Below are positions 1 to 12,773 of a DNA stretch of 64,000 bases, piece after piece. The position numbers and the translations under genes were made by a program. This DNA comes from Siphonodentalium dalli (lineage: Eukaryota > Mollusca > Scaphopoda > Gadilida > Siphonodentaliidae). Position 1 is the stretch's first letter; every line of letters begins with the position of its first letter. The DNA is taken from the NCBI GenBank assembly GCA_032622095.1, contig CP136062.1, positions 137,718,351 through 137,782,350 of the forward strand, read 5' to 3'. The notes below the pieces were generated by a model. That model had not been told where the DNA came from and did not search any database. It saw only the letters and a program-made list of their open reading frames with translations.

Positions 1-334
1 ATTTCCGGAGTTTTTTTTATGTGTCGCAATGTCATAAAATGTATGTAGACAATACATTAAAAGATTGTATCATCACTATATCCTTTCCTATCACTGTAAG
101 TGATATATCATTTTGAAGACCGATTAATCCCAGCCATGGCAGATGATTAACCACATTCAGGGCTTTATGAATCGAAACACACCATGAAATGGCATTACTT
201 CCAGTCTATTATGAAACTGTCATTATATCGGCCTAGCACGGTGATTGCATCCCCAAATGGCTGTTACGTTGGATGTAAACACTATGTCGCTTCGCTCAGT
301 GATGTCAGAACTGATATCAGCCGAATTTAGTACG
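1..334. other. intergenic, nothing recognised
   Basis: No coding exon, RNA gene or clear repeat boundary is visible. The base composition is ordinary AT-rich sequence. Confidence 0.5.
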
Positions 335-612
335 TTAGCTCGATGTTGCTTAACTTCAGTTATCACACACCTCTCGAGCAGAGAAGTCATCGGCATTCTA
401 TATTTATAACGCGACCGTTACACTACTCCCCCGTTCTTATTGAGACTCACCGAATCTCACCGAGTCCTCCCCCAGAGCGGTCACATCATGGTACAGACTC
501 CGAGGAGCTGACGAGCCCCCCAGTGTGGTATCTAGAGAAGTCGGTCCCGCGCGAAGACGGCCCCATATGAGGACGGCCCCGCCCGAAGACAGCCCCAGAG
601 AAGTCGGTCCAT
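335..612 (-). repeat. 5S-rRNA-derived repeat, degraded copy
   Basis: Bases 341-369 read on the minus strand resemble the internal part of 5S rRNA (GTGTGATAACTGAAGTTAAG). The flank with 'gagaagtcatcggc' and the GC-rich units built on 'gaagacggcccc' (530-605) recur beside the better 5S copy at 6270-6560. This points to one dispersed family and not to a functional 5S gene. Confidence 0.5.
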
Positions 613-959
613 TAATATAGATGGGAGTTTAATGAAGCCTTAAATCGGAGAATGTTTATGTAGGCTAATTGTGAAGTCTGCAATGTTATCTTAACCATAA
701 CAACACAATGAACTTCAATTATGGGCAGACAGTGACGCTGAAATGGTCACTGTCACCCCCTTTCGTTCAGTTGGGTACCCTGCTTTTATAAAAATTTACA
801 TTTGGGTACCCAGCTTTACAAAAGCAGTCTGCAGGACATATGTCCGATGCCAACAATTCTTCTCTGCTAGTATTGTCATGCATCATGACAAATATCTCTA
901 TCTATATTTGCGAATGTCTGTCTGTCTGATACCAAAAGGGTCTACTAGGGGTAACTTTT

Positions 960-2295
960 TACGAGAAAGATAATGGTGCAGATTAGAATTTTCTAAAGTG
1001 ACACCGTTGTTGTCAGGGGCAGAAAAGGGGGAGGGGCAGAATTTGTTTTGTCGCCGATTGCAACGAAACTTACATATAATCACCCCCATGATAAGAAGAA
1101 TCTAATGGTGTGGTTTAAAAATGTCAAAAGTGGTGTCGTTCGAGTCAGGGATACAGAAGGGGAGAGGGGCACCAAAATTGATAAAACTAATTTCCACCAA
1201 ACTGATATTTATTCTTCTTCATGATACAAGGAATCTAATTATGCGATTTAAAGACGCCAAATTGGTGTCGTTTGGATGAGAGATGCATTAATTTGATAAG
1301 AATGGGTTTAGTCGCCGATTGCCACCACACTTATACAAAATCATCCCCATTGATAAACAATATTTTTAGCGCCAATTTCCACCAAATTGATACACGTTCT
1401 TATCCATGATACGAGGAATCTAATCATGTGATTTAAAGACGCCATATTGGTGCTGTTTAGGTGAGAGATGGGGAGGGGTGAGCACCAAATTTGATAAAAA
1501 TTTGTTTAGTCGCTGATTAGCACCAAACTTTTAAATAATCATCTCCATGATATCGTGAGTGTAATTGTGTGGTCTAAGGATGTCACAAGTGGGGCCATTC
1601 AAGTCAGTGGTGCATAGAGGTGAGAGGGACACAAAAAATGATAACAATATGTTTAGTGCCGATTTCCACCAGATGGATTCATATTCTTCTCTGTGACACG
1701 AGGAATCTAGTCCATGTGGTTTAGATACACCAAATTGGTGCCCTTTGGGTGAGAGATATGGGGACCTTAAATTTCATAAGAATTTGTATACTCACCAATT
1801 TTCACCAATTATATATATATGGTCACTGTCAGCCCCTTTCGTTCAGTTGGGTATCCATCCTTTTTTAATTTTCAGTTGGGTATAATGAGTCTAAGTGTGT
1901 GGTTTAATGGTGACAAAAATGGCATGCTTGAGTTCGAAATAGGGAAGGGAGGGTCACCAAAACTGATAAAAAATATTTTTAGTACCAATTACCATCAAAT
2001 GCATACACGTTCTTCTCAAATGATATGAGGAATCAAATCGTGCTGTAACTTTTTACGAGGAAGATAATTGTGCGGGTTAACATTTTCTAAAGTGATGCTG
2101 TTGGTGACAGGGGAAGGGCAGCAAAATTAAAAAAGTATGGTGAAATAGTTTTGTTGCCGATTTCCACCAAACGCATACATAATCACCTCCGCGATATAGC
2201 GCTGTTCGAGTCGGCATTGTAGGATGGCAGTTGCACCAAAGCTGATACAAATATATTTAGCACTAATTTCCACCAAATTCATACACATTCTTCTC
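960..2295. repeat. degenerate tandem array, period about 165-175 bp
   Basis: Recurring words are 'gaggaatctaatcatgtg', 'tttaaagacgccaaattggtg', 'gagagatggggagggg', 'caccaaaattgataa' and 'gccgatttccaccaaa'. They come back in the same order several times. A reverse-oriented relative lies at 32870-33370, and both are bordered by 'gcgaatgtctgtctgt'. Confidence 0.65.
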
Positions 2296-3554
2296 TAATG
2301 ATATGATCTCTACGAAAAACATTGCAAATAGCAATTTATTTCACATTTTCCATGTAACTTCCTCAAAATTGCGAAGTACAAAAAAATTAGTTTAAATATC
2401 ATAAGATTTACTGGGAACACTATTAAGTGTTCAGTAGTGTTCCATAAAAATACTAGTGAAAATCTGTTAATTTCACCAATCTGCAGATAATTCAAAGTTC
2501 ATCTTAGTACACTAAGATAGAGCTTAGCGTTCTGAGGGAAGCATGTTTTATTGATAGAATACAACCTTGATGTTCCTTGATGTTCCTTAATGTTCAGATT
2601 CACCTAGTCTTAATGTTCCAGGAGTCTGATCACTAAGGTTTTGTGGTGGAACATCTACCGAACATTACTAGAACATCAAATAGGTGTTCGCTTTTGGTAA
2701 GGGGAATTAAATCACATTTGGTGTCGTTTTGGTCACAGATGGCGAGAGGATATGCACTATCATTGATAAGATTGCTATTCGCGGATATTCACCTATAAGT
2801 TATATATAGTCACCCAGGCCATCTCCATATTGTTTTAATGAGTTTTTGGCCTTCAAATTTCACAATCTCAACAAATGGTGACCCAATTAAGTCACTTGAA
2901 CCATTATATCTTCTCAACTGTCATATTTATATGGAGATGGGAATCAGAGCATTCACATAATGAGCTAGCAAAAACAGATACATTGAAGCAGCATTAAAAG
3001 TATAGTTATCATTCTATTTAAGAGATACATATATTCTTGCAAACTGAGAGACCTCGAACCGTCAGACGATTGCATATTAGAATGGCTCATGTATATATTA
3101 TAACACAATTGAGTCTGTTCCATTCAATACAGTCTCCACAAAGAAAGTTACAATTTGTGAAGACTCAAGAGATATGGAAATGTATTGAAGGCCTGTTCAA
3201 AAATAGTGGTTACAGTGTGCATTCAAATATATTTTCTTCTGATATAAAAGAAAACTCAGTCAGTAGCACATGACTTTTCAGGATCCTCCAATACTGACAT
3301 CTTACAAGGGTATATCTGCCCGATACAGCGGATTTTTAGTCGAGTTTTTCAAAAACTCGATTTATGGTTTGACAGTTGGTGGGCGGGCGGCAGGAGGGCG
3401 GGCGGGCGGACCTAAAGAATGCCTTATAACTTTGACATTTGTGAACGGATTTAAAAACAAATTGGTATGTGAGTTGCTCCCAATGACTATTTACTGCCTG
3501 TAGAAAATGGGTCACGTCCAAACTTTTTGACAAGAGTTATCCATCTTTGATGAC

Positions 3555-4475
3555 TTTTTTTTTAGTTTTTCATCGTTAGCGCGATAACTCACGCAAATAT
3601 TAACCAATTTCCACAATATTTGGTACATTGTATATGAGAATCTTGCAACAATATCTCGGACGAGTTCGAAAACCAGGTTTGTCCGAATTTTTTTTCCGGA
3701 GTTATGGATCTTAGTTTGTCTATTTTTAGCAATTTTATCACCGTTAGCGTGATAACTCGATGAAATATTAACCGATTTCCACAATATTTGGTATATGAGT
3801 CTCCTGCAACAATATCTTGGACGAGTTCGAAAACCAGGTTTGTCCGAATTTTTTTCGCAGAAATATGGGTCTTAGTTGGTCTATTTTTAGCAATGTTATC
3901 ACCGTTAGCATGATAACTCAATGAAATATTAACCGATTTAAACATTATTTGGTATATGAGTCTCTTGCAACAATATCTCGGACGAGTTCGAAAAACTGGT
4001 TTGTCGGAAAAAAATAATCCGGAGTTATGGGTCTTGGTTTGTCTATTTTAATAACAATTTTATCACTGTTAGTGCGATAACTCAATTTATTATATACTTG
4101 CCCATGAATTATAAGGTTTTAGCAGTGAGATATAAGTGATATCCCACTAGTGAGTGATATCAGCTTGAAATTTCTGATGTATTGACATTCATTGGGGGCC
4201 ATAGGCAAGTAACTAAAGTATATAATAAACAGAATATCCACACTTTTTCAGTGGATATGGGTTAAATCTCATTCGTGATGACAAAACATTTGAATTTCCA
4301 CTCGTGGCTAAAGCCACTCGTGGAAATTCAATGTTTTGTCATTACTCATGAGATACAACCGATATCCACTGAAAAAGTGTGGATATCCTCTATGAAATAT
4401 TAACGGATTCAATTAATATTTGGTATATAGGTCTATTGCAATAATATACCGCCGTCCGACTTTTTTTCCCGGAGT
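3555..4475. repeat. tandem repeat array, unit about 170-180 bp
   Basis: Each unit contains 'ttatcaccgttagcgtgataactc', 'gaaatattaaccgatttccac', 'ggacgagttcgaaaa' and 'ccggagttatgggtctta'. Three close copies run from 3555 to 4085. A fourth, split copy lies around 4390-4475, beyond an inserted hairpin. No coding capacity is seen. Confidence 0.7.
4233..4388. repeat. long hairpin, about 75-bp arms
   Basis: The left arm reads from ATATCCACACTTTTTCAGTG. Its inverted copy ends at 4388. The centre near 4311 is GTGGCTAAAGCCAC. It sits inside the 3555-4475 array and looks like a MITE insertion. Confidence 0.75.
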
Positions 4476-5566
4476 TGTGCACCTTATTGGCAGAAGTTTG
4501 GTTCGACTGCCAAAACACTCGACAAAAGCATCTTAGATGCATACCCCTTGTTTAGAACAGACTCACCGACTAACAAAAACAACTCAAAATCTCGCTCTGT
4601 GTCAGGCACATGTGGCTGATATACATGCGCAGCAATATTTCTTTTAAACTGAGGATATTTAGCCAATATATAGCACCATGAACAGAGGAGCACCTGAACA
4701 TTTCTTTAAAACATCTGTATCTTCATGGAGATATGATAGCCAGGTGTCCTCAAGATCTTAGTCCAACCCACGAGATTGATTGATACATCTCTATATGTAA
4801 AACCCAATTGTCGTAGACCTTTTATTTTTGCGAACTAATGTGTTTATGATGTTCATGTATCTTGTTATAACGTCTGAAGTATACGCAGTTATAAATATTT
4901 CTTTATTGGTGGAACGGACTAATCGCAATAAACAAAATGACAATCGACAAGGTGAACCAGTACTTATTTCCATGACTGTGTTAGAATCATGTTTTGTGAT
5001 GCTATTTTGAATATACAATTTATGAGAATAGATGTACGGTAACACTTTGAGCAAGAGTATTCTCTATTCCCAACAAATATCCACAGCATGCAGAGGGTTT
5101 CACCCTGCTAGTATATCATATATATATAAAAAAGTATTCACAAATTTAACAGGTTCTGTGTGATATATTGCATAAAGCTAGGTACCCAACTGAAAATTTT
5201 AAAAAGCTGGGTAGTGGGTACCCAACTGAATTAAAAGGGGTGATGGTGACCATTTCAGCGTCACTGACAGCAACTCAGTTATACAAAACAATGCTAGTTG
5301 CCTACAGACAATGAAAGAAAGCTGCTAAGTACTGTTGATTGCTGCTTAGCAAATGAAGCCATTAGCTCAAATGTAAGGGTAAAAAGCCACAGGGCAGTGT
5401 CATCGGACAATTCGCGAGCCCCTGCGACAACTCCTTCACCATTCAACTGCCACCGCAATGGGGATTGATGGGTTAATCGCGTGATAATTGAGCGTTTGTA
5501 TATGACGCGTCGCTAATAAAGAGCGTTTATTTACAGTATCAACGCAATGTTATCGCTCGAAATATA

Positions 5567-5925
5567 GCATCGAAAAATTTAATTTCTTTCATCTAAAACA
5601 TAATTACATGTTGGACTCTCTCATTTTAAGAATATATAAGTATTACACGTAGACACACGAAGTCTCAGCTTAAAATTTTGGAAAAATAAGAGTTTTATCG
5701 ACATAAATCAAATTGAATGGGAAATCTTATGTTAAAATTTAGCATTGAAAAAATTTAATTTCTTCCATCTAAAACATAATTACATGTTGGACTCTGTCAT
5801 TTTATGAATATATAAGTATTACACGCAGACACACAGAGTCTTGAGCAGCTTAAAATTTTGAAAAATAAGAGTTTTATCGACATAAATCGATTTGAATGGG
5901 AAATCCTATGTTAATAAATTTTAGG
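5567..5925. repeat. direct duplication of about 178 bp
   Basis: The block containing 'taatttctttcatctaaaac', 'tacatgttggactct' and 'gagttttatcgacataaat' occurs twice back to back with few differences. Just downstream, a shorter pair around 5960-6020 and 6070-6130 shares 'tggtcaactcggga' and 'tatttttgtcgggtta'. Confidence 0.75.
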
Positions 5926-6269
5926 GCTCTGCGAGTGTTTTCTGAGAGGTGACATCGATGTGAAATTTGTTATATATGGTCAACTCGGGACAGGAAATAT
6001 TTTTGTCGGGTTATTTTGTCCACCCAACAGACCTTGGGCGATATTTCGGGCATCAGCGGTGGCAGCAACGTGAAATTTGTTATGTATATATATATGGTCA
6101 ACTCGGGATGGGGAATATTTTTGTCGGGTTATATGATAGCATGCTGTCGGCGTGCCTGTACGGGGTTACCTTGAAAAACAAAAATTAATGGATCGACCAA
6201 AGCCAGTGGTGGGCTAATCTGCTAGTTATCATATAAATTAAAGAATGATTTTAAACAATGATTCTGTTA

Positions 6270-6560
6270 TATATGGGGCTTACTTCTCTGGGGACCGACT
6301 TCCCGTGAGGCCGTCTTCGTATGGGGCCGACTTCTCCTGTATTCCCCAGTGTAACAGAATGAGAGAAAGAAGTGCTGGAGTCGCATCGAAAGTTGGCAGC
6401 ACATGGAATTCCAAGCCTGTCACCCATCCAAGGACTAACCGAGCTCCACGTTGCTTAACTTCGGTGATCACACAAAGCATCTAACAACTGTGAGCAAGAG
6501 ATCTAGGCCTCTCAAGCAGAGAAGTCATCAGCCTTATATATTTACAATGCGACTGCTAGT
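6270..6560 (-). repeat. 5S-rRNA-derived SINE-like repeat
   Basis: On the minus strand, 6473 down to 6394 matches the 3' two thirds of 5S rRNA: GATCACCGAAGTTAAGCAAC, then GGTTAGTCCTTGGATGGGTG and GGAATTCC. The 5' part of 5S is missing or replaced. The flanks match the degraded copy at 335-612. A 5S-headed (SINE3-type) retroposon or a dispersed pseudogene fits better than a working 5S gene. Confidence 0.7.
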
Positions 6561-7315
6561 TGCTACACATGTATATCACAGGTCCCCAGAACAAAAATGT
6601 TTGTCTATCTATCTACCGGTATCTAGATTTACCTGTCAACTCCCTTTTCCGACATTACTCTCGGGCTCCAAATAAAAGTGCAGACCCAAATAATAGTGCA
6701 GGGGAACTCTGAACAAAACATCAACTGTTGTTAAACAAATAACTTTTATAGCAGGTCAAGTATAGGAGTCAACATAGTATGTATCATGTGGCGGTGCGTA
6801 TAAAAGCCGAACACAACCGAACACAACCGAACATAACCGAACACAAGTCCAAATAATGGGAAATATAACGAATAAAGTTCATAGGCGTGTGTATTCATGT
6901 TCAGACTATTAATATACGAAGTTTGGTGGAGTTCGGGCCAATAATAAGTGTTTTATTCGATATTTTGTAAAACGCGTTCAGTGTTCGGCATAGAAAAGCC
7001 GAACACAAGCTTCTCTCGTGGATTAGTCTATATGGCTGTCTAGCTAGGTGATAATTAATATCAGATATATGGTCACTAAGCCGAAAGGCTTTAATTGTTG
7101 TTGGTGGCGGTCTCTCACCTATTGTAGTTCAGTGTTTTGACAGTTAGTTGCAATCAGTATTTGATGGCGCCTACTATTATAGAAACAACATGCTTTTGGT
7201 GGGCCCCGCCATGAAAGACAACGTACGATTGTAAAAACAATATTTGAGTGACAAGAAAGTGAGTTCATGGTGCAATATCCTAGAAGTTCTATAAAAGAAT
7301 GTGGTATGATATTAT

Positions 7316-7581
7316 TTGGCAAATCACAATCTCAGCAGTATTTGGCATTCTGATCACAGGTCTGAAAATTCTACAATGCCTAATTCCAAATTGATTTACC
7401 CATGTGGTGTTTGTTCCCAGGAATGTCACGAGATACGCAGCATCGGCTGCGATATGTGTGACCGATGGTTTCATGTAGAGTGCCAGCAATTGAAAATCAA
7501 TGACTTTTTACTAAGTCATCGCTTGGTGACCAATTTAATTTATGCCAGAATCTTCGGCAAATTTCGACTGACGGACGTTTG
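7316..7581 (+). pseudogene. PHD-finger fragment, probably LINE-derived
   Basis: The frame encodes a zinc-binding PHD-like segment (PCGVCSQEC, then CDMCDRWFHVEC). This has the spacing C-x2-C ... C-x2-C-x4-H-x2-C. Such fingers occur near the N-terminus of many CR1/L2-type LINE proteins as well as in host chromatin proteins. The frame is only 88 codons and no further domain follows. The next frame (7579-7872) is basic and unrecognised. Location between inverted repeats supports a dead retroelement piece; a host exon cannot be excluded. Confidence 0.45.
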
Positions 7582-7878
7582 ACGATACCGAAAACCGCGG
7601 CCATTGACAAAAAGCCATGTCAGACTAAAAGAGTAAAGGCATGCAAAACTAGATCAATCAACCCTAGCAAGCGTCAAAAGGTATCTTGGCGCAAAATAAT
7701 TATTCCTTTCATATCACATTCCTGTCATATCAGGCACATTTTTGAAAACGATCTTAAATTCCTGCATATCAGACTTTTAAAAAGATACAATACGAAACGC
7801 TCTTTTTTCGTATTCGTATATGAGTATCTTAACTCGACAACCGACTACCACATTGTACGAAATGACTTGTAATAATAA

Positions 7879-7879
<1 letters not shown>

Positions 7880-7911
<32 letters not shown>
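7880..7911 (+). repeat. G32 homopolymer
   Basis: An uninterrupted run of 32 G follows 'aataataac'. A run of this length is unusual in an AT-rich genome. It is also a common site of sequencing length error. Confidence 0.9.
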
Positions 7912-7912
<1 letters not shown>

Positions 7913-8719
7913 AACATTTTAGTGAAAATGCAGACGAAAATGGACAACAAAACACGTTTTTTCTCGCGAATTAAACCTGCCAAATCCCTTCTGGCAGATA
8001 TTAATTATCACCTATCAGCGGATAATCTAATCCATGAGACAGAAGTTTGTGTTCGGCTTTTCTATGCCAAACGCGTTATACAAAACACCCAACAAAACAC
8101 TCATTATTGAACCAAACTCCACCAAACTTCGTATATTAATAGTATGAACGTGAATACATATGCCTATGAACTTTACAAGGTGGTCTTATATTTAGTAGAC
8201 TGTATATAGAGTTATATATCTCAAACGCCAGCTAACGCCACAGCTAAGCATATCTATGTGTTAATTAATTACCGGTGACTGAGTGTCGAACATAAACTTG
8301 TGTTCGGCTTTTCTATGCCGAACACTAAACGCGTTTTACAAAATATCAAATAAAACACTTATTATTGGCCCGAACTCCACCAAAGTTCGTATAGTAATAG
8401 TGTGAACATGAATACATATGCCTATGAACTTTATTCGTGAAATTTCCCATTATTTGGACTTGTGTTCGATTATGTTCGGTTGTGTTCGGTTGTGTTCGGC
8501 TTTTATGAGCTCCCTCATGTGGTGTTTTGGTATGCGATATACTTGAATATTTACATGCATAAAGTTATCAGTAAGCTCATCATTTTGATATCAGAATCAT
8601 ATAGAAATCTTGAGTTTGTGCTGATTTCAATTTTCATAGCCTCAAAAATAATAAATGTGCAGACCCAAATAAGCACTGTGCAGGGGGGAAATTTCCCAAG
8701 AAAATAATAAACGTGCATG

Positions 8720-9118
8720 CATGTTTATTTGGAGCCCAAGAGTACAGACAGGGTCCAGGTCTCGACTGTGTCGGTGCTTTGGTGGGCTACTCTAACCTAC
8801 GTGACAGCCGGGTTCTTTAACGTGCACATAGTCACCCATGTACACGGGTCAGCCATTTATGTCGGCTCCCGATCCGAGATCCGACAGCGTACCGCACTCA
8901 TGACAACATACCTGCATGGACATGATGTCGCCGTGAAGGGAAGTCAGTTTTGTATTCGGATATATATTGTGTGATCACGAATGAGACCTTTTCAGTCATA
9001 CAACGTGGCAATCTGACCAAGTTTGGATTTTTGTCAGAATACCCGACCGGGAATCGATCCCCGGACCTTTAGCACGACTTCAGAGACCAGTACGCTATCC
9101 ACTCGGCCACTGACTTCC
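8720..9118 (-). repeat. SINE with tRNA-like head
   Basis: On the minus strand, 9114-9032 has an A-box-like TGGCCGAGTGG, a B-box-like GGATCGATTCC and complementary ends (GTCAG ... CTGAC). The anticodon arm does not pair cleanly, so it is not a convincing functional tRNA. The body down to about 8720 contains conserved SINE-like words such as 'ccgggttctttaacgtgc'. Confidence 0.6.
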
Positions 9119-9232
9119 CTAATTTGGTGCTGGGGACCTGTGTTTTTGTTCTGGGGAACTGTGGTGGAAATGACATAATCGGCCTAAATTGAAATTATGT
9201 TCTAGTTCTCTCCCTCCACCGCATGAATCAAA

Positions 9233-9359
9233 CCACAGTTGTTGGAAATTTGTGTCAAAAACCCCGAAAAGAAATATCCCCACCCCTACTTAGTATACAC
9301 TAAATAGGGTTGCGGATATTTGTTTTCGGGGTTTTTGACACAAATTTCCAACAACTGTG
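9233..9359. repeat. hairpin, about 40-bp arms
   Basis: CACAGTTGTTGGAAATTTGTG at 9233 is repeated in inverse orientation ending at 9359, and the arms continue through TGACACAAA and CCCCGAAAA. The loop is about 45 bp. Confidence 0.8.
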
Positions 9360-9940
9360 AATCAAACGGTTGATCCCACCGCCGCTGCCTCCCCACCCCA
9401 GTGGACCCAGTTGAGTCAAATACATGATATACATGAGTGTAAATCTTTGGAGTTTCCCTGGAACTACACCGCACTTCCGCAGTCATCTTTCCACTTTTAG
9501 TTTTACTTTCACTGTTTCAGCCATACACTGACACTGATACACTCAGTCAGTGACACTCGGCTTTAAACTTAATGTTACTAATGTGAGTTATTCCTATACC
9601 AACTCTGAATAAAGTAAAGATCATATCTGGATGCGGAATGTTAGATTTATGAAGAGGATACCACTTTCTTCCGCAATTTAATTCCTGACAAAATGGCAAT
9701 GGGAATTCCCCTGGTAATTAGTAATTTGAAATTCCCAAGACTAAAAATAGATTTGCAATCCGAAGCGTACTGAGCACCGAGACTGAATCAGATGTCTGCA
9801 ATAAACATTTTTAAAAACCCAAACCGAAATATCTGGAGCTATCTATGACGCCGCACATATATTGAATTGGCAGGGGCCATTGCGCAATGGGGTGGGGACA
9901 TACTAATCAGGGTTCCAGCCCCACAGCATCGACTGATGTT

Positions 9941-10360
9941 GAAATGCATGGTCACTGTCACCCCCTTTCGTTCCGAAGTAGGTACCCAGCTTTTTGTTTA
10001 TTTTCAGTTGGGTATCCAGCTTTTGTATAATTTACGTTTGGGTACCCAGCTTTATGAAATATCACACAGGGCGTGATTCGGAATTATTTATTGCCGCCGT
10101 CAGTTGATTGCGAAATGAACCTGTTAAATTTTGAATGCTTGTTTAGATATGAATTATGATGTACCGTATATTAATCACGATGCTTGGAAATAATAGCAGA
10201 GAAGAATTGTATGCATAGGACATGGGTACTGCAGATCCGACTGCATTCATAAAGCTGGGTACCCAAATGTAAATTTTAGAAAAGCTGGGTACCCAGTTCA
10301 GAAAGTATTAAAAAGCTAGGTACCCAACTGAACGAAAGGGGGTGACAATGACCATTTCAG
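9941..10360. mobile_element. MITE/foldback with GGGTACCC termini
   Basis: Inverted ends of about 100 bp contain GGTCACTGTCACCCCCTTTC and its complement (10330-10360), plus several copies of TTGGGTACCCAGCTTT. The ends match those of the 731-5265 element. No frame is present inside. Confidence 0.7.
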
Positions 10361-12280
10361 CTCGACTGGTCGCTACGGTACCGGTAACGCAAATTCATAA
10401 TAGGGCCTATACCGTACATGTATAATACATAATTATGGTAAATTAAGTGACATGTTGATTATATAGCTGTCCACCGCGCTCCAATTCCCTGCATTGCTTT
10501 CGTCAACCACAAGCAGTTGGAACTACAAAATTTCCCCGTGATATTAAAATGGAGACTGTACATATACGCCAAATTCAATAAATTACCGGTTAATAACAAC
10601 GATATTTGGGGGGGGGATTAATTCGAGTCGAAGATGCCTTCTGTAAACCTCCAGGATAACAGGTTATCTATATCTATAATTTGCGAATGTCTGTCTGTCT
10701 ACCTGTTTGTCTGTCTGTATTGTTCTAGATAGCACCAGATGGGTCTAACTTAAAGGTAGCCTACTCAATCGACCAGACGGTCCCTATATCATCAAGATAC
10801 AACAACAACATTTATTCAAAATACGCTTTAGTTATCATAATCGATTAATTGCAACAAAATATAATGCTAACAACAGTTACTGTCAACTATGGTATCAAAT
10901 TTCGCAAAACATGTTATTTATCAACATTTGTTCAACGAAATATGGCCGTATTATCACTTGAATATCCCGAAATTTGGCCTATTAATTACCACTTGATTTT
11001 AGAGTTATCCATCTTCATCCGCAATTTTGTCCGTGACCTTCGGTTTGACGACTGTTTCTTTATTTAATCTGAAACCACTTAAATATATCAGGCATTTTGA
11101 AAACCATTAAATAACCATTATGGCACAGTAGTTATAGTACAGCCTGAATGAAGACTAAAGACTCAGCCATATAAATGTTTTAGTTATTTTATAATAATGC
11201 AAAAGTTCACAAAACAAACGTGTATTTACAGCATGCGTTTGTCTATTGTATAGATCATATCTGAATACATGTTTACAAGTTGGACAATTACCTAAAGTAT
11301 CTGCCCTAGAAATGCTACCTGAGCTTTCAAGAAAATGTATTGAAATTGGTAGTTACATATTTCCCTATTTCCAGTATATCACATTTTAGCATTGTCAGAC
11401 ACTAAGGCATACCCTTATTATTATGTTTAAAGACTGAAACAACACCCCAAAGTTGACGAAAACTGCTGAAGATAGCAGGCAAGCTGCAAAACAGAGTTCA
11501 GTCGCCTGCCTACGCGATGTCTGAACGCTGCCGGCATGTGTATTTTCTTAAATAAATCTAACATTTTTCATTTAAGTGTTTTGTCATTCTGGCTTCTAGA
11601 CACTTTTCAAATGAATATGGACAGTTCAGTTTCTCAGAATAATGCAGAACGAATTGTAACCTACAAAAGTCTCAAATAAATAATTGCGACATTTCTTCAC
11701 ATTGCCGTGTATGTGCGGGCAGCGGTAAGTCCTTCGTAGTCACTGAATTCTGCAAGGGGCTTGGATAACAGGCTGGTATCCAAATTATTAATAAAATGGT
11801 TTGCACAAATAACGTTGATCAAAACAGATCAGAAATCTCATGATATAAATTGGCGATGCAATCAAGAGATATATACACCCATGATATTTGTTTCTACAAA
11901 ATTAATGTCAATGTAATACAATTCTGGAGCTTAAGTTTGAATAATTAAAATATATGTAATATTCAGCACTATTAAAATTAGAAAATAATTTCACATCTCA
12001 CATGTAATAATTACATTAGTATTATAACAGTAATTCCGAACAGTGGATGCCTGAATACGTGTCACTGAAGTATAATATATACATGTAAATAATACTACAA
12101 TTCATATCACATTATATCCAGCCTTATAAACACAACAGTAACCAAAAACACGTCCCATGATAATGGTAAATCTGAACATGAGTGAAATCTCCAGAAATGA
12201 ATCAGATTTATGATAGCACTCAATATTATAGATGTAATCGGGGTTCCAGACCTCCAGTTACAACAACATATCAAATATGA
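10361..12280. other. intergenic, nothing recognised
   Basis: AT-rich sequence with short CTGT repeats at 10688-10720. No exon with recognisable protein similarity and no RNA gene was seen. Confidence 0.5.
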
Positions 12281-12541
12281 TTCAACCCTTCCATGACTGG
12301 AGCTTCCTGAAATTTTTCGAAGACCCTGTGTCAATGCATTCTCTTATACAATGTATATGCAAATCTCCCACAGGGAGCCACGCATATATGAGAGAATTCA
12401 TTGGCATAAACATATTTATGCCAATGAATTCATCTCATATATGCGTGGCCCTACATGTGGGAGAGTTTGCATATACATTGTATAAGAGAATGCACTTGAC
12501 ACAGGGTCTTTAATGCTTCACAAGCGCAGCTCCCATTTCCA
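12281..12541. mobile_element. MITE, degenerate, with shared hairpin core
   Basis: The outer end CAACCCTTCCATGACTGGAG resembles the ends of the elements at 12774-13346 and 53629-53888. The core (12322-12509) is a long hairpin starting ACCCTGTGTCAATGCATTC. The right outer end (CAGCTCCCATTTCCAG) is eroded. Confidence 0.65.
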
Positions 12542-12773
12542 GAAATCTGTTATTTTATCATAGTAATATCGTCACTAGGATCATGCTATCATTCTCATCA
12601 AAGAACTACTGCTATCCGTTGTCCTCAGAATTAGCAGGGATCGCACATGTTTCTCGCTCATTTATGGAAATCTGTTATTTAATCACAGTGATCTCATCAC
12701 TTGGCTACAGCTCTCCTTCATCCTCATGTATCACTTCAATACTGTTGCTGCAAAAAGGGAAAGACAAATTTAA

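Larger units (their letters stand above)
731..5265. mobile_element. large foldback-like element, about 4.5 kb
   Basis: The left end (AGTGACGCTGAAATGGTCAC from 731) and the right end (inverted, finishing at 5265) form terminal inverted repeats of roughly 80 bp. They include the word GTTGGGTACCC. The same terminal words bound the shorter element at 9941-10360, and an internal copy lies at 1818-1880. No transposase frame is visible inside. The interior holds the arrays at 960-2295 and 3555-4475. The target duplication is unclear, so this could also be two separate solo ends. Confidence 0.5.
6800..8506. mobile_element. region bounded by about 215-bp inverted repeats
   Basis: The left arm (6800-7013) carries 'aaccgaacacaaccgaacac', 'caaataatgggaaat' and 'gtgttcggcatagaaaag'. 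The right arm (8290-8506) is the same in inverse order. A further partial inverted copy lies at about 8045-8165. The interior holds a LINE-type PHD finger fragment and a G homopolymer. The repeats look like nested copies of one GTGTTCGG-containing element and not an intact transposon. Confidence 0.55.

Noticed and set aside
9032-9114. tRNA-Ser-like gene on the minus strand
   Set aside because: A and B boxes are present but the anticodon stem does not pair and it continues into a SINE body, so it is called a SINE head.
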